From assembly GCF_001482385.1 (NCBI RefSeq), contig NZ_CP013611.1, positions 620,001-684,000 on the forward strand: a stretch of 64,000 nt of DNA, written 5' to 3'. The position numbers and the translations under genes are program-made. The stretch's first letter is position 1; every line of letters starts with the position of its first letter. This DNA is from Pseudoalteromonas rubra (GTDB lineage: Bacteria; Pseudomonadota; Gammaproteobacteria; Enterobacterales; Alteromonadaceae). The notes below the pieces were generated by a model that saw nothing but the letters and a program-made list of their open reading frames with translations, was not told the origin of the DNA and ran no database searches. Below are positions 16,438 to 26,735 of this stretch, in pieces.

Positions 16438-17253
16438 TCAATGCTGAATGTTATACGCTTTGTGTAAAGAGCGAAGAATAAAAGGTTCTTCCTGCTCAAA
16501 GAATAAGCCGGTATGCGCTGAAATAATTGCACGCTGTAAGTCTGGTCTTTCCAGCGCGGATTGTAAAAAGTTGACGGCACGTTTACCCTCATTCGATTTC
16601 GAACAAGCGATATAACCAAAAATGGTCAACCCGGCTTCTTCAATCGCATGAAAACTATAGCCGTTGAGCGCCTGCGCTGATGGATGTTCATTAATGAATA
16701 CAGAGCTATATTCAATAATGCCATCCAATTTCCCCTGACTTAACATAGTTCTTAGCCGAAAAGCGCTTTGATTCCCTTGTGATATCCAAAAAGTCCGTCG
16801 GTTTTCTAAAATAAAATTGTCGATATCCAAACCATAAGAGCGCCCTTCTGAGACACCTATATTAAGCCCCATTCTGACTATGGTACCTAGTGACACTGTA
16901 TCTGGAATGTTCGGTTGATCTTTTAATATGAGTCGGTTGGCAGGAAAAGACATCAGCGGATAAGGTGTAAACAGTGCCATGGCTTCTCTCTCTGGAGTTT
17001 TTACTTTGTTATACAGGCATGCTTTGGGGTTGCGTACCAGCTCACGCCATTCTCTTTTTCGGCTGGCCGGGATGAATGTCAGGATTAACTTGTCCTCAAG
17101 TGTTTCTTCAAGTTGAAGCAGCAGTTGTGTGGCTAGGTCGGCCGGGGCTTTGTTTGGATCAGGGGAATAATCCGACACAATGTCTATCTGAATAGGATCA
17201 CTGCGTAACCCAATAGAAAAAAACAACAGTGCTATCATGAAGGCATAGCGCAT
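16438..17253 (-). CDS. Periplasmic solute-binding-like protein (TIGR02285 type)
   Basis: A 271-residue protein with an N-terminal signal (MRYAFMIALLFFSIGLRS). It has an SBP_bac_3-like fold: FTPYPLMSFPANRLIL, GLNIGVSEGRSYG and GKLDGIIEYSSV correspond to the typical paired-lobe motifs. No transporter genes are next to it. Such orphan binding-protein-like genes are numerous in Pseudoalteromonas and may act as sensors or have lost transport. Ends 84 bp before the SIMPL gene, same strand. Confidence 0.75.
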   Translation of the reverse strand: MRYAFMIALLFFSIGLRSDPIQIDIVSDYSPDPNKAPADLATQLLLQLEETLEDKLILTFIPASRKREWRELVRNPKACLYNKVKTPEREAMALFTPYPLMSFPANRLILKDQPNIPDTVSLGTIVRMGLNIGVSEGRSYGLDIDNFILENRRTFWISQGNQSAFRLRTMLSQGKLDGIIEYSSVFINEHPSAQALNGYSFHAIEEAGLTIFGYIACSKSNEGKRAVNFLQSALERPDLQRAIISAHTGLFFEQEEPFILRSLHKAYNIQH

Positions 17254-17400
17254 TTAGTTCACCTACATCGAACATCAATGCAAAGCCGGTTTTGCTGAGA
17301 TCCTACAACGAAGCAAAATGGGGTCGGATTGCACAGACTCTCTATCAGTGCTCCATGCACAGCCCAACGCTATGTGTATAGCGTTTAATACTGATAATAA

Positions 17401-17431
17401 GTGTGGCGCAAAATGTGTAAATGCGCCACAC
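17401..17431 (-). terminator. Probable maeA terminator
   Basis: A perfect 10-bp stem GTGTGGCGCA / TGCGCCACAC with an 11-base loop, followed on the reverse strand by TTATTATC. It is 17 bases past the maeA stop. The T tract is imperfect. Confidence 0.65.
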
Positions 17432-17447
17432 CCTTTATATTGCTGGT

Positions 17448-19142
17448 TTAAACACTACAACGTTTGTAGTTACGGTAATCAGGCAACCAGTAGTTTTTCT
17501 CAATTGCAGCCCAAATAAGGTTTTCTGGCATTTCCAGCGCTACGGCCTCTTCCATCGCTTTCTTAGCTACGGCAAACGCAATGCGTTTACTGAGGGGTTC
17601 GATTTCAACAAGTGAAGGCAGTAAGCTCCCCTTACCTGTATTAGCCCAAGGAGAAGATTCAGCCAACATCTCACTGGCAATCATCAGCATAGATTCTGTG
17701 ATGCGAGATGCTTTCGCCGCCAATACACCCAGACCAATACCCGGGAAAATATAGCTGTTATTACATTGTGGGATAGTAAATGTTTCACCATTAAACTCCA
17801 CTGGCTCGAACGGACTACCTGTCGCAACTATCGCCTGGCCGTGGGTCCATTCAATCACATCTTTCGGATGGGCTTCTACCTGACGAGACGGATTACTCAG
17901 TGGGAAAATAATGGGCCGTTCGCACCCAGTGTGCATTGCTTTAACGACCTGTTCAGTGAACAGCCCCGGCTGACCTGATACACCGATCAGAATGTCAGGT
18001 TGCGCGCAATGCATAACATCCAGCAAAGAGGCATATTCACCACTGAAGCTCCAAGTCTCCAGTGCAGATTTCGACTGAACCAAAGCAGCCTGGAAGTCAC
18101 GTAACCCTTCCATGCCTTCCGTTAGCAGGCCAAAACGGTCAACCATAAATATCTGGCTACGCGCCTGTTCATCCGAAATGCCTTCGGACACCATCTGCGC
18201 AATGATCTGCTCTGCAATACCACAACCAGCAGAACCAGCACCGACAAAAACCACCTTCTGTTCAGATAATCTAGTGCCTTTAACACGACAAGCTGCCAAC
18301 AGCGAACCTACGGTAACAGAGGCTGTTCCTTGAATGTCATCGTTAAAGCAACAGATCTCATCACGATAACGGCTCAGTAATGGCATTGCATTGGGTTGTG
18401 CGAAATCTTCAAATTGCAGCAAAACATTAGGCCAACGGCGTTTTACAGCTTTGATAAACAAATCCAGGAACTCGTCGTACTCTTCCTGAGAAATACGTTT
18501 GTGACGCGCCCCCATGTACATTGGGTCATTAAGTAGCTTTTCGTTATTAGTACCTACATCAAGCATCACAGGCAAAGTGTAGGCCGGGCTGATCCCACCA
18601 CAGACGGTGTACAACGCGAGCTTACCAATCGGAATACCCATACCACCAATCCCCTGGTCTCCCAGGCCCAGAATACGCTCACCATCTGTTACAACAATGA
18701 CTTTTACCTTATTTTTAGTCGCATTGCGCAAGATATCATCGATTTGATGACGCTCTTCGTACGAAATAAACAAACCGCGAGAGCTACGATAGATGTCTGA
18801 AAACTTTTCACATGCATCCCCCACTGTCGGGGTGTAAATGATGGGCATCATTTCTTCAAGGTGATCGCGGACCAAACGGTAATATAAAGTTTCGTTGTTA
18901 TCCTGAATGGCACGCAGATAAATATGCTTGTTAAGGTTGTCACTGAAACTAGAGAACTGTTGGTAACAGCGTTCGACCTGCTCTTCAATGGTTTCAAAGC
19001 GTGGCGGTACGAGACCTGTGAGGTTAAAGTTTTCTCGTTCGCGCTGACTAAATGCACTGCCCTTATTTAATAGCGGAGTTTCTAAAAGCGTTGGGCCAGA
19101 GTATGGAATGTAGAGATAGTTGGGATCTGATTGTTTAGTCAT
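17448..19142 (-). CDS. maeA: NAD-dependent malic enzyme
   Basis: A 564-residue cytosolic enzyme that oxidatively decarboxylates malate to pyruvate. The family landmarks are present: [17 protein letters not shown], the [25 protein letters not shown] signature, [25 protein letters not shown] and the nucleotide-binding [15 protein letters not shown]. Length matches SfcA/MaeA. It is a single-gene unit with hairpins on both sides. Confidence 0.95.
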   Translation of the reverse strand: MTKQSDPNYLYIPYSGPTLLETPLLNKGSAFSQRERENFNLTGLVPPRFETIEEQVERCYQQFSSFSDNLNKHIYLRAIQDNNETLYYRLVRDHLEEMMPIIYTPTVGDACEKFSDIYRSSRGLFISYEERHQIDDILRNATKNKVKVIVVTDGERILGLGDQGIGGMGIPIGKLALYTVCGGISPAYTLPVMLDVGTNNEKLLNDPMYMGARHKRISQEEYDEFLDLFIKAVKRRWPNVLLQFEDFAQPNAMPLLSRYRDEICCFNDDIQGTASVTVGSLLAACRVKGTRLSEQKVVFVGAGSAGCGIAEQIIAQMVSEGISDEQARSQIFMVDRFGLLTEGMEGLRDFQAALVQSKSALETWSFSGEYASLLDVMHCAQPDILIGVSGQPGLFTEQVVKAMHTGCERPIIFPLSNPSRQVEAHPKDVIEWTHGQAIVATGSPFEPVEFNGETFTIPQCNNSYIFPGIGLGVLAAKASRITESMLMIASEMLAESSPWANTGKGSLLPSLVEIEPLSKRIAFAVAKKAMEEAVALEMPENLIWAAIEKNYWLPDYRNYKRCSV

Positions 19143-19235
19143 ATTTACAAGCTGTGACTCGGTAATTTAAGTACAAGGAATTATTATTGCGCAAATGCAT
19201 TAAAATTCAATGAATTTTAAGCATGTCAGACCAAT

Positions 19236-19281
19236 AAAAAACGGCTCTGCTTAGACATGGACAATGCGTAAACAGAGCCGT
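19236..19281 (-). terminator. ggt terminator
   Basis: On the reverse strand ACGGCTCTG pairs with CAGAGCCGT and is followed by a T run (forward AAAAA at 19236-19240), 35 bases past the ggt stop. Confidence 0.85.
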
Positions 19282-19315
19282 ACATTATACGATAAATCCC
19301 AAATAATCGCCAAGG

Positions 19316-21079
19316 TTACTCGCTGGATTCTCCCATAGCAGCTCCTTCTCTGCGAGGATCAGCTCCTCCCACTAACTGGCCATCAGTAACTTCTATGGCG
19401 TGAATACCAGAATTGAGGTCTCTGACGCGTACAACATGGCCTTTTTTCTCTAAAATTGGCTTCAACTTTGCCACGTCAGTGCCTTTTTCAAGTGTTGTGT
19501 ATCGGTTGCGATTGGTTACCCGAGGTAAGTCTATCGCCTGTTGCACAGACAAGCCCCAGTCGAGTACGCCAATCACCGTTTGCGCGACGTAATTAATAAT
19601 TCGACTGCCACCTGGAGAGCCAACTACCAATTTGAGTGAGCCATCTTTATTAAACACCATCACCGGCGACATCGAACTACGTGGCCGTTTATTCGCTTCT
19701 ACCCGGTTAGCAACCAATAAGTCGCCCACTTTAGGTGACAAAGAAAAATCTGTCAGCTGATTATTCAGCAGATAACCATTTACCATCACAGTTGAGCCAA
19801 AAGCCATCTCAATCGATGAAGTCATGGAAACAGCATTCCCCTGAGCGTCAACAATGGACAGGTGTGTGGTTGAAGGTAATTCGTAACTGTCGTCCTGAGC
19901 ATAAGCTAACGCGCCCATACTTGGGTCACCAATAGGAAAATCACTATTGTCTTTATCGCTAATTAATGAGGCACGTTGCTTAAGGTAAGCTGGGTTTAAC
20001 AAGCCTTGTGTTGGCACCTCAACAAAATCAGGATCTGCGATATAGTAGTTTCGATCGGCAAACGCCAGACGAGAGGCTTGAGTAAACAGGTGAATGGCCT
20101 CTGGGTCGTTTGGTTTATACTGGCTAAGCTTCTTACCCTCCAGTAGTTTTAGGATCTGTAACACAGCTATACCACCACTGCTGGGCGGTGCCATCGAACA
20201 AACCCGGTAGCTATGATAGTTAGAACAAATGGGCGCACGTTCCTTGCTATGATAGTTTTTTAGATCCGCCAACGACAAGGTACCCGGGGCAATTTCGGCT
20301 TTTTGCACAGCTCGTACGATGTCATCGGCATTTTTACCTTCATAGAAGCCTTTTAGGCCAAATTCAGCCACTTCCCGGTACAACTTTGCCAATTGAGGGT
20401 TACGTAATAATGTTCCTGTTTCAAGTGGTTTACCGTCAGGATAAAAATACTCTTTCGCAGGAGACAATTTAGTTAGTCCCGGGTTAAGTTCCTTCTTTAA
20501 TAGCATGTGTAACCGGGGTGATACCTTAAAGCCATTTTCAGCTAACGCGATTGCCGGCTTGAACAAGTGACGCCATTTGAGTTTTCCATACTTGTCATGT
20601 GCTTGTTTTAAAGCATACAAAATACCTGGCGTACCAACAGAGCGGCCACCCACAACGGCTTCCATCCACCGCACCGGTTTGCCTTCTTTGTCTAAAAATA
20701 ACGATGGTTTTGCCCCTTGCGGCGCCGTTTCACGACCATCAAAAGTTGTCAGGTATTCATTTTCTTTATCATAGTGAAGAATAAACGCCCCCCCGCCAAT
20801 ACCCGAAGACTGCGGTTCTACCAGTGTCAGCACCAGCTGAGCAGCAATAGCAGCATCAATAGCACTACCACCTTGTTGCAGCATTAACTGCCCCGCTTTA
20901 CTGGCATGTGCATTGGCTGCAACCACCATATACTTTTTGGCGATTTTTTCTTTTTTAAGCTGCAATCCGGTCGCAGCCTCGGGTTCTCTGACTTCTCTGG
21001 TGTTACTGTCTAATGCTGAACAAGTGAATGGCAATACGGCGCCAAGCGCCAGTGCGGCTAGTGATAGGCGATGTTTCAT
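19316..21079 (-). CDS. ggt: Gamma-glutamyltranspeptidase
   Basis: A periplasmic enzyme of 587 residues made as one chain and self-cleaved before a Thr. I took ATG 21079 (MKHRLSLAALALGAVLPFTCSA, a good signal peptide) instead of the longer frame to 21142. Visible motifs: GGSAIDAAIAAQLVLTLVEPQSSGIGGGAF, the TTHLSIVDAQGNAVSMT autoprocessing motif (nucleophile Thr of TTH), and SSMSPVMVFNKDGSLKLVVGSPGGSRI near the C-terminus. It cleaves glutathione and gamma-glutamyl peptides. Divergent from the rhombosortase gene. Confidence 0.94.
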   Translation of the reverse strand: MKHRLSLAALALGAVLPFTCSALDSNTREVREPEAATGLQLKKEKIAKKYMVVAANAHASKAGQLMLQQGGSAIDAAIAAQLVLTLVEPQSSGIGGGAFILHYDKENEYLTTFDGRETAPQGAKPSLFLDKEGKPVRWMEAVVGGRSVGTPGILYALKQAHDKYGKLKWRHLFKPAIALAENGFKVSPRLHMLLKKELNPGLTKLSPAKEYFYPDGKPLETGTLLRNPQLAKLYREVAEFGLKGFYEGKNADDIVRAVQKAEIAPGTLSLADLKNYHSKERAPICSNYHSYRVCSMAPPSSGGIAVLQILKLLEGKKLSQYKPNDPEAIHLFTQASRLAFADRNYYIADPDFVEVPTQGLLNPAYLKQRASLISDKDNSDFPIGDPSMGALAYAQDDSYELPSTTHLSIVDAQGNAVSMTSSIEMAFGSTVMVNGYLLNNQLTDFSLSPKVGDLLVANRVEANKRPRSSMSPVMVFNKDGSLKLVVGSPGGSRIINYVAQTVIGVLDWGLSVQQAIDLPRVTNRNRYTTLEKGTDVAKLKPILEKKGHVVRVRDLNSGIHAIEVTDGQLVGGADPRREGAAMGESSE

Positions 21080-21161
21080 AGAGTCTGGAAATTCTTCTGA
21101 TAGATGATTGGCATCATAAAAGTAAACAGGCACAATATGCAAAAAAATTCTAAGAAATATT

Positions 21162-21734
21162 ATGTTTGATCTGCCATTAGCGCCCCGTTACGTATTGCCG
21201 CCTGCGATTTTGATTGCCTTTTGTACTTTGCTTATGTTGCCGCCTGTTCAGGAGTTATTACTCTTTAACCGAGAGTTGATCGAGCAAGGCGAGTTGTGGC
21301 GGATCTGGACCAGCCAGTATGTTCACACCAATTGGATGCACTGGTTACTGAATGTCATTGGTATCGGGTTTATCTGGGTATTACATGCAGAATACCGCAC
21401 GCCCAAAACTTATGCGATACACCTGCTGCTACTCGGGCTTTGGACCGGAATTGGCATTTGGCTATTTTGTCCGGATATCCGTATTTATACCGGACTAAGC
21501 GGACTGCTTCACGGTGTGATCGTCTGGGGAGCGATAAAAGACATCAAAGTCGGTGAAAGAACCGGAATTCTGTTATTTTTAGGTATTCTGGGTAAGCTCG
21601 CCTGGGAACAGTACGCCGGACCCAGTGCTGAAGTTGGTGAGCTTATTTCGTCACGCGTTGCCATTGAGTCGCACTTGATTGGTGCTGTTGGCGGTATGGT
21701 GTTGGCCTTGCCTTTACTATGGCAAAAAAAATAG
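21162..21734 (+). CDS. rrtA: Rhombosortase (GlyGly-CTERM processing rhomboid protease)
   Basis: A 190-residue rhomboid-family intramembrane serine protease with about six helices. The small-rhombosortase pattern is visible: WRIWTSQYVHTNWMHWLLN with the conserved H/N, YTGLSGLLHG with the catalytic Ser in GLSG, and VAIESHLIGAVGG with the catalytic His. Rhombosortases process proteins carrying a GlyGly-CTERM tail. I saw no such tail in this window, so its substrates lie elsewhere. It stands alone between ggt (divergent) and the S9 peptidase (convergent). Confidence 0.88.
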   Translation: MFDLPLAPRYVLPPAILIAFCTLLMLPPVQELLLFNRELIEQGELWRIWTSQYVHTNWMHWLLNVIGIGFIWVLHAEYRTPKTYAIHLLLLGLWTGIGIWLFCPDIRIYTGLSGLLHGVIVWGAIKDIKVGERTGILLFLGILGKLAWEQYAGPSAEVGELISSRVAIESHLIGAVGGMVLALPLLWQKK

Positions 21735-21776
21735 CACGACGGTGGCGCAGCCCGAATGACCTGCGCCACGCATCAA

Positions 21777-24251
21777 CTATAAGTTTTCTTTAAACAACTT
21801 ATAGATACGACGATATTCGTCCAGCCAGCTCGAAGGCTGCACAAAGCCATGCGGTTCTACCGGGTAAATTGCCGTTTCATAGTTTTCTTTCTCCAGTTCA
21901 ATCAATCTCTGTACCAATCGAACTACATCCTGGAAAAACACATTGTCATCAATCATTGGGGCATTGATCAACATAGGCTTGTTGAGGCCTTCAGCAAAAT
22001 AAATGGGTGAACTACGACGATATGCAATTGGATCATCCGCCGGGCGATTCAGAATATTAGACGTGTAAGGGTCGTTATAATAAGCCCAATCTGTAACAGG
22101 TCTAAGCGCTGCCCCGGCCTGGAATAATTCAGGCTGCGTGAACAAAGCCATAAAGGTCATAAATCCACCATACGACCCGCCATAGGTGCCAACTGCGCCC
22201 TTATCAACATTGACGTTCTCAACCATCCAGTTTACGCCATCAGCCAAATCTTCGATCTCCGGCTTACCCATATGACGATAAATAGCCGTACGCCAGTCTC
22301 GTCCGTATCCCTTTGATGCCCGGTAGTCCATGTCCATTACCACATATCCTTCACTGGCAAGTAAAGAGTGAAACATAAACTCGCGGAAGTACACTGACCA
22401 GCCAAGATGAGAGTTTTGCAGATATCCCGCACCATGGTTAAAAATCACCGCTTTACGCGTATTGCCTTGCTCTCCTTCCTGATAATCTGCAGGATAGTAA
22501 ACTTTCGCATAAATAGGTTGGTCGGTATTGCTAGATGGTATCGCAACGACTTTAGGTGCAATGAGTTTTTTACTTAAAAACGCGTCTGATACTGTATTTG
22601 TAATTTGTTTTACTTCACTTCCAGGTTCAGCTTTTGCAATGTATAGCTCTGGAGGCATAACAATTTTTGAATGCGTCAACAAGAGTTTGCTTTCATCCGG
22701 GCTCAATACATAATCTGTCATACCATTGAGATTGGTTAATGCCTCCAAATTGCCAGATTGCACACCTACGCGGTATATTTCGTAAATACCTGGGTGCTTT
22801 TTATTCGCTTTAAAATAGATTGCAGCGTTGTCTTTGGTAAGCGTCAACTCTGAAACTTCGAACTTTCCTGATGTTAATTGGGTCGCTTTTTCATTCAGGG
22901 GCTTGGTGTACAAATGGCTGTAACCTGACTCTTCAGACAGATAGTACAGCGTGTCCTTGTTATTGAGCCAGCCAAAATCGTTGTGTGTATAGTTCACCCA
23001 GGCCTCATCGTGCAGACGATGCTGAGACACGAGTTTATTGTTACTAAAGTCTACTGTCGCTATCCAACGATCTTTGTTATCCCAGGATTCAAGCATCAGC
23101 GCAACTTCAGTTCCCTGCGTATTCCATTGGATGGGAGATTGGTCCCAACCCCAATCAAGTATCAGTGTGATATGACGTGGTGCTTTTTTGCTGCTATAGG
23201 TCTTACCCTGTGCCTCTGCATTTTCTCTTCTGACCTCAGCCAGCACATCTTCATCAAAACCTGGTAAAGTGTCGTATCTCAGTGATTGCTGCTGCTTGGT
23301 TTTCAGATCTATAACTATTAGTGTGTGTTCAACCGGTTTATTATCCGCAACGCGACTACGAGCCTTTACCGGGTCGATGTTGCCATCCTGTGTCACATAG
23401 TTTGGCATGATGTCCTGAGCACTACGTTCAGGCATGTCTTTGGTTGTAGCCACGATGAGTTTGTCGCCTGCCGGAGACAAACTGCTTTCTACGATGCGCT
23501 GGTCTTTGCCCAGGTAAAAGAGATTATTGTCTATGGTGCTATTTTGATCTACCAACGCTTTTTTCCGGCTTTGTGCGTCTTTGGCGTTCTTGTGCTGCAG
23601 TGCTACATAGCTAATCAATTGATGCTGTTCTTGTGCAATATAACTGGTTGGCTCAGTGACGCCCAACGGCGCATCTGTGACAATCAATTTAGCCAGCTCG
23701 GTTGTCAGGCCTGTGTTAAGGTCAATCGCATAAAACGTATTGTCAGCAAGATACGCAAGTTGCCCTGAGGTCAAAAACTGAAGTTGCTCAGCTTTTTGAC
23801 TTGATCTGGTTAACTGCCTTACTTGGTTATTGCTGATATCTTTAACGAACACATTTCCTGCAAAAACATAAGCCTGTAGCTTACCATCACTTGAATAAAC
23901 AGCATCATCAGCACCTACTTGGTGTTTGTCAGATAAGTCGACCTGCTCAATTCCTTGTCCATCGTACTTAAACGTATCTCTTAATTCGCTCCCTGATTGT
24001 TTTTGCTTAAACAAAACAGATTGACTATTTGCACTCCAAAAGCCACCTTCAGGCTTTCTGCCAAGCCAGTCTGGATCAGCCATTGCCTGTTCGAGGGTAA
24101 TCGCCTGAGAGCCAGTTGTCTCGACAGTGGTCGCTATAGTTATTGGGGACGTGACTTGGGAGTTTTGATTATTGTTACTGTTTTGTGTGACCTGACAACC
24201 AGCTAAAAATAACGCGGATGCCACGGCGAGAGAAGTAAGAGATTGTTTCAT
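21777..24251 (-). CDS. S9-family prolyl oligopeptidase, lipoprotein
   Basis: An 824-residue protein with a lipoprotein signal (LFLAGC, Cys19). A beta-propeller region (SDGKLQAYVFAGNVFV, SPDESKLLLTHSK) precedes a C-terminal alpha/beta hydrolase with GTYGGSYGGFM (catalytic Ser), an Asp in MIDDNVFFQDV and the His in EPHGF. It is most like DPP-IV / S9C-type peptidases and should sit on the periplasmic membrane side and trim peptides. Convergent with the rhombosortase gene. Confidence 0.9.
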   Translation of the reverse strand: MKQSLTSLAVASALFLAGCQVTQNSNNNQNSQVTSPITIATTVETTGSQAITLEQAMADPDWLGRKPEGGFWSANSQSVLFKQKQSGSELRDTFKYDGQGIEQVDLSDKHQVGADDAVYSSDGKLQAYVFAGNVFVKDISNNQVRQLTRSSQKAEQLQFLTSGQLAYLADNTFYAIDLNTGLTTELAKLIVTDAPLGVTEPTSYIAQEQHQLISYVALQHKNAKDAQSRKKALVDQNSTIDNNLFYLGKDQRIVESSLSPAGDKLIVATTKDMPERSAQDIMPNYVTQDGNIDPVKARSRVADNKPVEHTLIVIDLKTKQQQSLRYDTLPGFDEDVLAEVRRENAEAQGKTYSSKKAPRHITLILDWGWDQSPIQWNTQGTEVALMLESWDNKDRWIATVDFSNNKLVSQHRLHDEAWVNYTHNDFGWLNNKDTLYYLSEESGYSHLYTKPLNEKATQLTSGKFEVSELTLTKDNAAIYFKANKKHPGIYEIYRVGVQSGNLEALTNLNGMTDYVLSPDESKLLLTHSKIVMPPELYIAKAEPGSEVKQITNTVSDAFLSKKLIAPKVVAIPSSNTDQPIYAKVYYPADYQEGEQGNTRKAVIFNHGAGYLQNSHLGWSVYFREFMFHSLLASEGYVVMDMDYRASKGYGRDWRTAIYRHMGKPEIEDLADGVNWMVENVNVDKGAVGTYGGSYGGFMTFMALFTQPELFQAGAALRPVTDWAYYNDPYTSNILNRPADDPIAYRRSSPIYFAEGLNKPMLINAPMIDDNVFFQDVVRLVQRLIELEKENYETAIYPVEPHGFVQPSSWLDEYRRIYKLFKENL

Positions 24252-24574
24252 TTTATGAATTATCTAAAATTGCAATTGAAACCTAATTTAAGCAAATGAA
24301 ACCAGATAATTCGAACAATTTTAGACAAACAACCAGACAGAGCGTTTATTGCAAAAAAAAGGCCAGTAAAACTACTGGCCAAATACTCTCTGCGCTCACA
24401 TAGTCGTTGATGGACAACGAGTATGAAATGAGGCCTATCCACGCCTCATAAAAGTAGACCTGCGATTGACAGAATAAGTTCCAAAAAAATTCATTTTTTT
24501 TATTTTTTTTGTAATGCCCTGATCTGCTTTGCGGTATTAATCCTTAAGTTCTTCTTTCGCAAGGCCTGTGCCCT
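24252..24574. other. Intergenic region with hairpin and A/T tracts
   Basis: No gene is supported. It contains the terminator at 24353-24380, a second hairpin ATGAGGC / GCCTCAT (24428-24449), and long A and T tracts near 24482-24510. A short reverse ORF (24260-24442) lacks a ribosome site and spans the terminator, so it is not called. Confidence 0.5.
24353..24380 (-). terminator. Strong reverse-strand terminator
   Basis: A perfect GGCCAGTA / TACTGGCC stem with a 4-base loop, followed on the reverse strand by eight T. It lies about 195 bases past the YeiH-like stop, leaving a long 3' UTR or room for a small RNA. Confidence 0.8.
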
Positions 24575-25516
24575 TTAAAGTGTGATCAGCCCATCCAAAA
24601 TCAGTAACAGCATAACGCCACTGACGATAAACCATAGTATCGATGCCATAGCGAACGGCCGCCAGCCACTTTGACGCAACATTGCCATGGACACACCACT
24701 GCCTATCAGAAACAAGCTCGCAACCAACACTGATTTAGCACCACTATAAAGTAGTGACCACACAGGTTGGTAGTTTGGCAACCAGGTATTGATCATCGCC
24801 GCGGCAATGAAGCCGATGATGAACAAAGGAATACTGGCTTTTTCAGAAGAGCGCCAGAACACACCTGCCATAGCAGCATAGGGCACGATCCACATCGCCC
24901 TGGTAAGTTTAATCGTTGTTGCCATCGTAAGAGCAACGGGCCCATATACTGAGGCTGCTGCTACGACACTGCTGGTGTCGTGAATTGCCAGTGCACTCCA
25001 TAAAGCAAATTGACTTTCTGAAAGCGAGAAGTAATGCCCAAGCCAGGGAAAAATGAGCAGGCCAAGCGCATTTAAAGCGAAAATGACACTCAGCGAAATG
25101 GCGATTTCATCCTGCCTTGCTTTGATCACTGGGGCCATCGCTGCAATCGCACTACCACCGCAAATTGCTGTGCCAAATGAGATCAGCGTGCCTGTATTAC
25201 GATTAAGTCGAAATACCTGGCTAAGAAGTTCGCCCAAACCTATGATTGCGGTGATGCTGATGATGGTTAAAACCAGGGAGCTACGACCGACAGCGAGTAC
25301 TTCTTCGATATTGACGTTAAATCCCAAGCCAATGACGGCCAACTTTAGTAACCATTTTGATGCGTTGTTGGATAAATCAGGTAACGGATTACCCAATATG
25401 AGCGCAAAGCCAAGTCCGATGAACAGTGCTGAAGAGGCGCTGGCAAATGGCGATAGGGCAAATAAGAAGGCTAATAAAAATAAAGTTTTGTGGAAGCCAG
25501 GTCGTTCTAATAACAT
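24575..25516 (-). CDS. YeiH/UPF0324-family putative sulfate exporter
   Basis: A 313-residue inner-membrane protein with about ten helices. Family motifs are visible: GLGFALILGNPLP, LKLAVIGLGFNVNIEE, SFGTAICGGSAIAAMAPV and ALAIHDTSSVVAAASVYG. The family is annotated as putative sulfate exporter from indirect evidence. It starts at ATG 25516, 69 bp past the end of purK and beyond that gene's hairpin, so it probably has its own promoter. Confidence 0.88.
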   Translation of the reverse strand: MLLERPGFHKTLFLLAFLFALSPFASASSALFIGLGFALILGNPLPDLSNNASKWLLKLAVIGLGFNVNIEEVLAVGRSSLVLTIISITAIIGLGELLSQVFRLNRNTGTLISFGTAICGGSAIAAMAPVIKARQDEIAISLSVIFALNALGLLIFPWLGHYFSLSESQFALWSALAIHDTSSVVAAASVYGPVALTMATTIKLTRAMWIVPYAAMAGVFWRSSEKASIPLFIIGFIAAAMINTWLPNYQPVWSLLYSGAKSVLVASLFLIGSGVSMAMLRQSGWRPFAMASILWFIVSGVMLLLILDGLITL

Positions 25517-25542
25517 ATGTACGCTCGCACGCAGTCACCAGA

Positions 25543-25576
25543 TAAAATTGCGCCGGATAATGATAATCACGGCGCA
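25543..25576 (-). terminator. purK terminator
   Basis: On the reverse strand TGCGCCG pairs with CGGCGCA (25549-25555 and 25570-25576), followed by ATTTTAT. Its loop holds GATAATGATAATC, which resembles half a Fur box. Confidence 0.6.
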
Positions 25577-25584
25577 CTTATACC

Positions 25585-26733
25585 CTAGTTAAGGATTAGG
25601 GCATGGCTTGTCTCGGCGATCCCTGGGTAAGCTGATTCCGGGAGTATTTCAGCCAGGTCAGCAAGGCGCTCGCCAAGCTCGTGCAGACTATTAGCTGACA
25701 CGTTAATATGACCCATTTTTCTGCCTGGTTTTGCGGCTTTTCCGTACCAGTGGCTGGTTACACCTGGTATCTGCAATACGTCAGTTGGAATGTTTTCCTG
25801 TCCCAAAACGTTGACCATGGCTGTTGGCCTGATCAGAGTGGTATCGCCTACAGGTAAGCCCGCGATGGCACGAATATGATTTTCAAACTGACTAACGTGA
25901 CTACCTTGTTGTGTCCAATGTCCGGAATTGTGCACCCGAGGTGCTATTTCATTTACCAATAACGTGCCGTTGACGTCAAAAAACTCAATCGCCAGGACAC
26001 CAACATAGTCAAGTTCACTTGCCAATGCTGAGAATGCCGATTCTGCCTGAGCCTGAATTGCCGACTTTTCTTTACCTGCGATAGACAGTGTTAGCACGCC
26101 ATTGGTATGTTGATTTTCCGTCAAAGGATAGATTCGGCACTGACCATTGCGATCTCGCACACCAATGATTGACACTTCACGGTCGAATGGGATCATTTGT
26201 TCAGCGATAATGGCGTGAGGTGCCGCTTCGGTACCGGCTGCTAAAAATTCAGACATTTCCTGCCAGATAGTCTCAATTTCATCATCATGCTTTACGCGCC
26301 ATTGGCCTTTGCCGTCATAGCCGGCCTGACATGTTTTAACGACAAGCGGCTTACCCAGTTTTTCAACTGCAGCCACAAAGTGTGCTTTTTCAGTGATTAA
26401 CGCATATGGGGCACAGGCTACCTGCGCTTTTTCAAGCAGTGCTTTTTCTTTAGCCCGGTCACCACCGGTCAGTATGGCTTCGGCTCCTGGGTAAAATTTC
26501 CCCGTTTGCTGGCATACCGACAAAACATCCGCCGGAATATGTTCAAACTCTGCGGTAATAGCGTCGACATCCGCTATTGCTTGCTCCAGTGTTGCGCTGT
26601 GTGCTTCGAACGTTACCGGGTTAATAATTTGCTGAGTCGCGACATCGTATGCAGAGACCTGAATATTTAAATGCGTAGCAGACAAGCTCATCATTTGAGC
26701 TAACTGGCCTGCGCCTAAAACTAATACTTTCAT
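25585..26733 (-). CDS. purK: N5-carboxyaminoimidazole ribonucleotide synthase
   Basis: A 382-residue ATP-grasp enzyme converting AIR to N5-CAIR in purine synthesis. Motifs: the start MKVLVLGAGQLAQMMSLSA, KTCQAGYDGKGQ, EQMIPFDREVSIIGVRD and NEIAPRVHNSGHWT. The start lies 2 bp after the purE stop, so purE and purK are one operon in the usual order. Confidence 0.96.
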   Translation of the reverse strand: MKVLVLGAGQLAQMMSLSATHLNIQVSAYDVATQQIINPVTFEAHSATLEQAIADVDAITAEFEHIPADVLSVCQQTGKFYPGAEAILTGGDRAKEKALLEKAQVACAPYALITEKAHFVAAVEKLGKPLVVKTCQAGYDGKGQWRVKHDDEIETIWQEMSEFLAAGTEAAPHAIIAEQMIPFDREVSIIGVRDRNGQCRIYPLTENQHTNGVLTLSIAGKEKSAIQAQAESAFSALASELDYVGVLAIEFFDVNGTLLVNEIAPRVHNSGHWTQQGSHVSQFENHIRAIAGLPVGDTTLIRPTAMVNVLGQENIPTDVLQIPGVTSHWYGKAAKPGRKMGHINVSANSLHELGERLADLAEILPESAYPGIAETSHALILN

Positions 26734-26735
26734 TA

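Noticed and set aside
24260..24442. 60-codon reverse frame
   Set aside because: It crosses a strong terminator, has no ribosome site and an unnatural composition.
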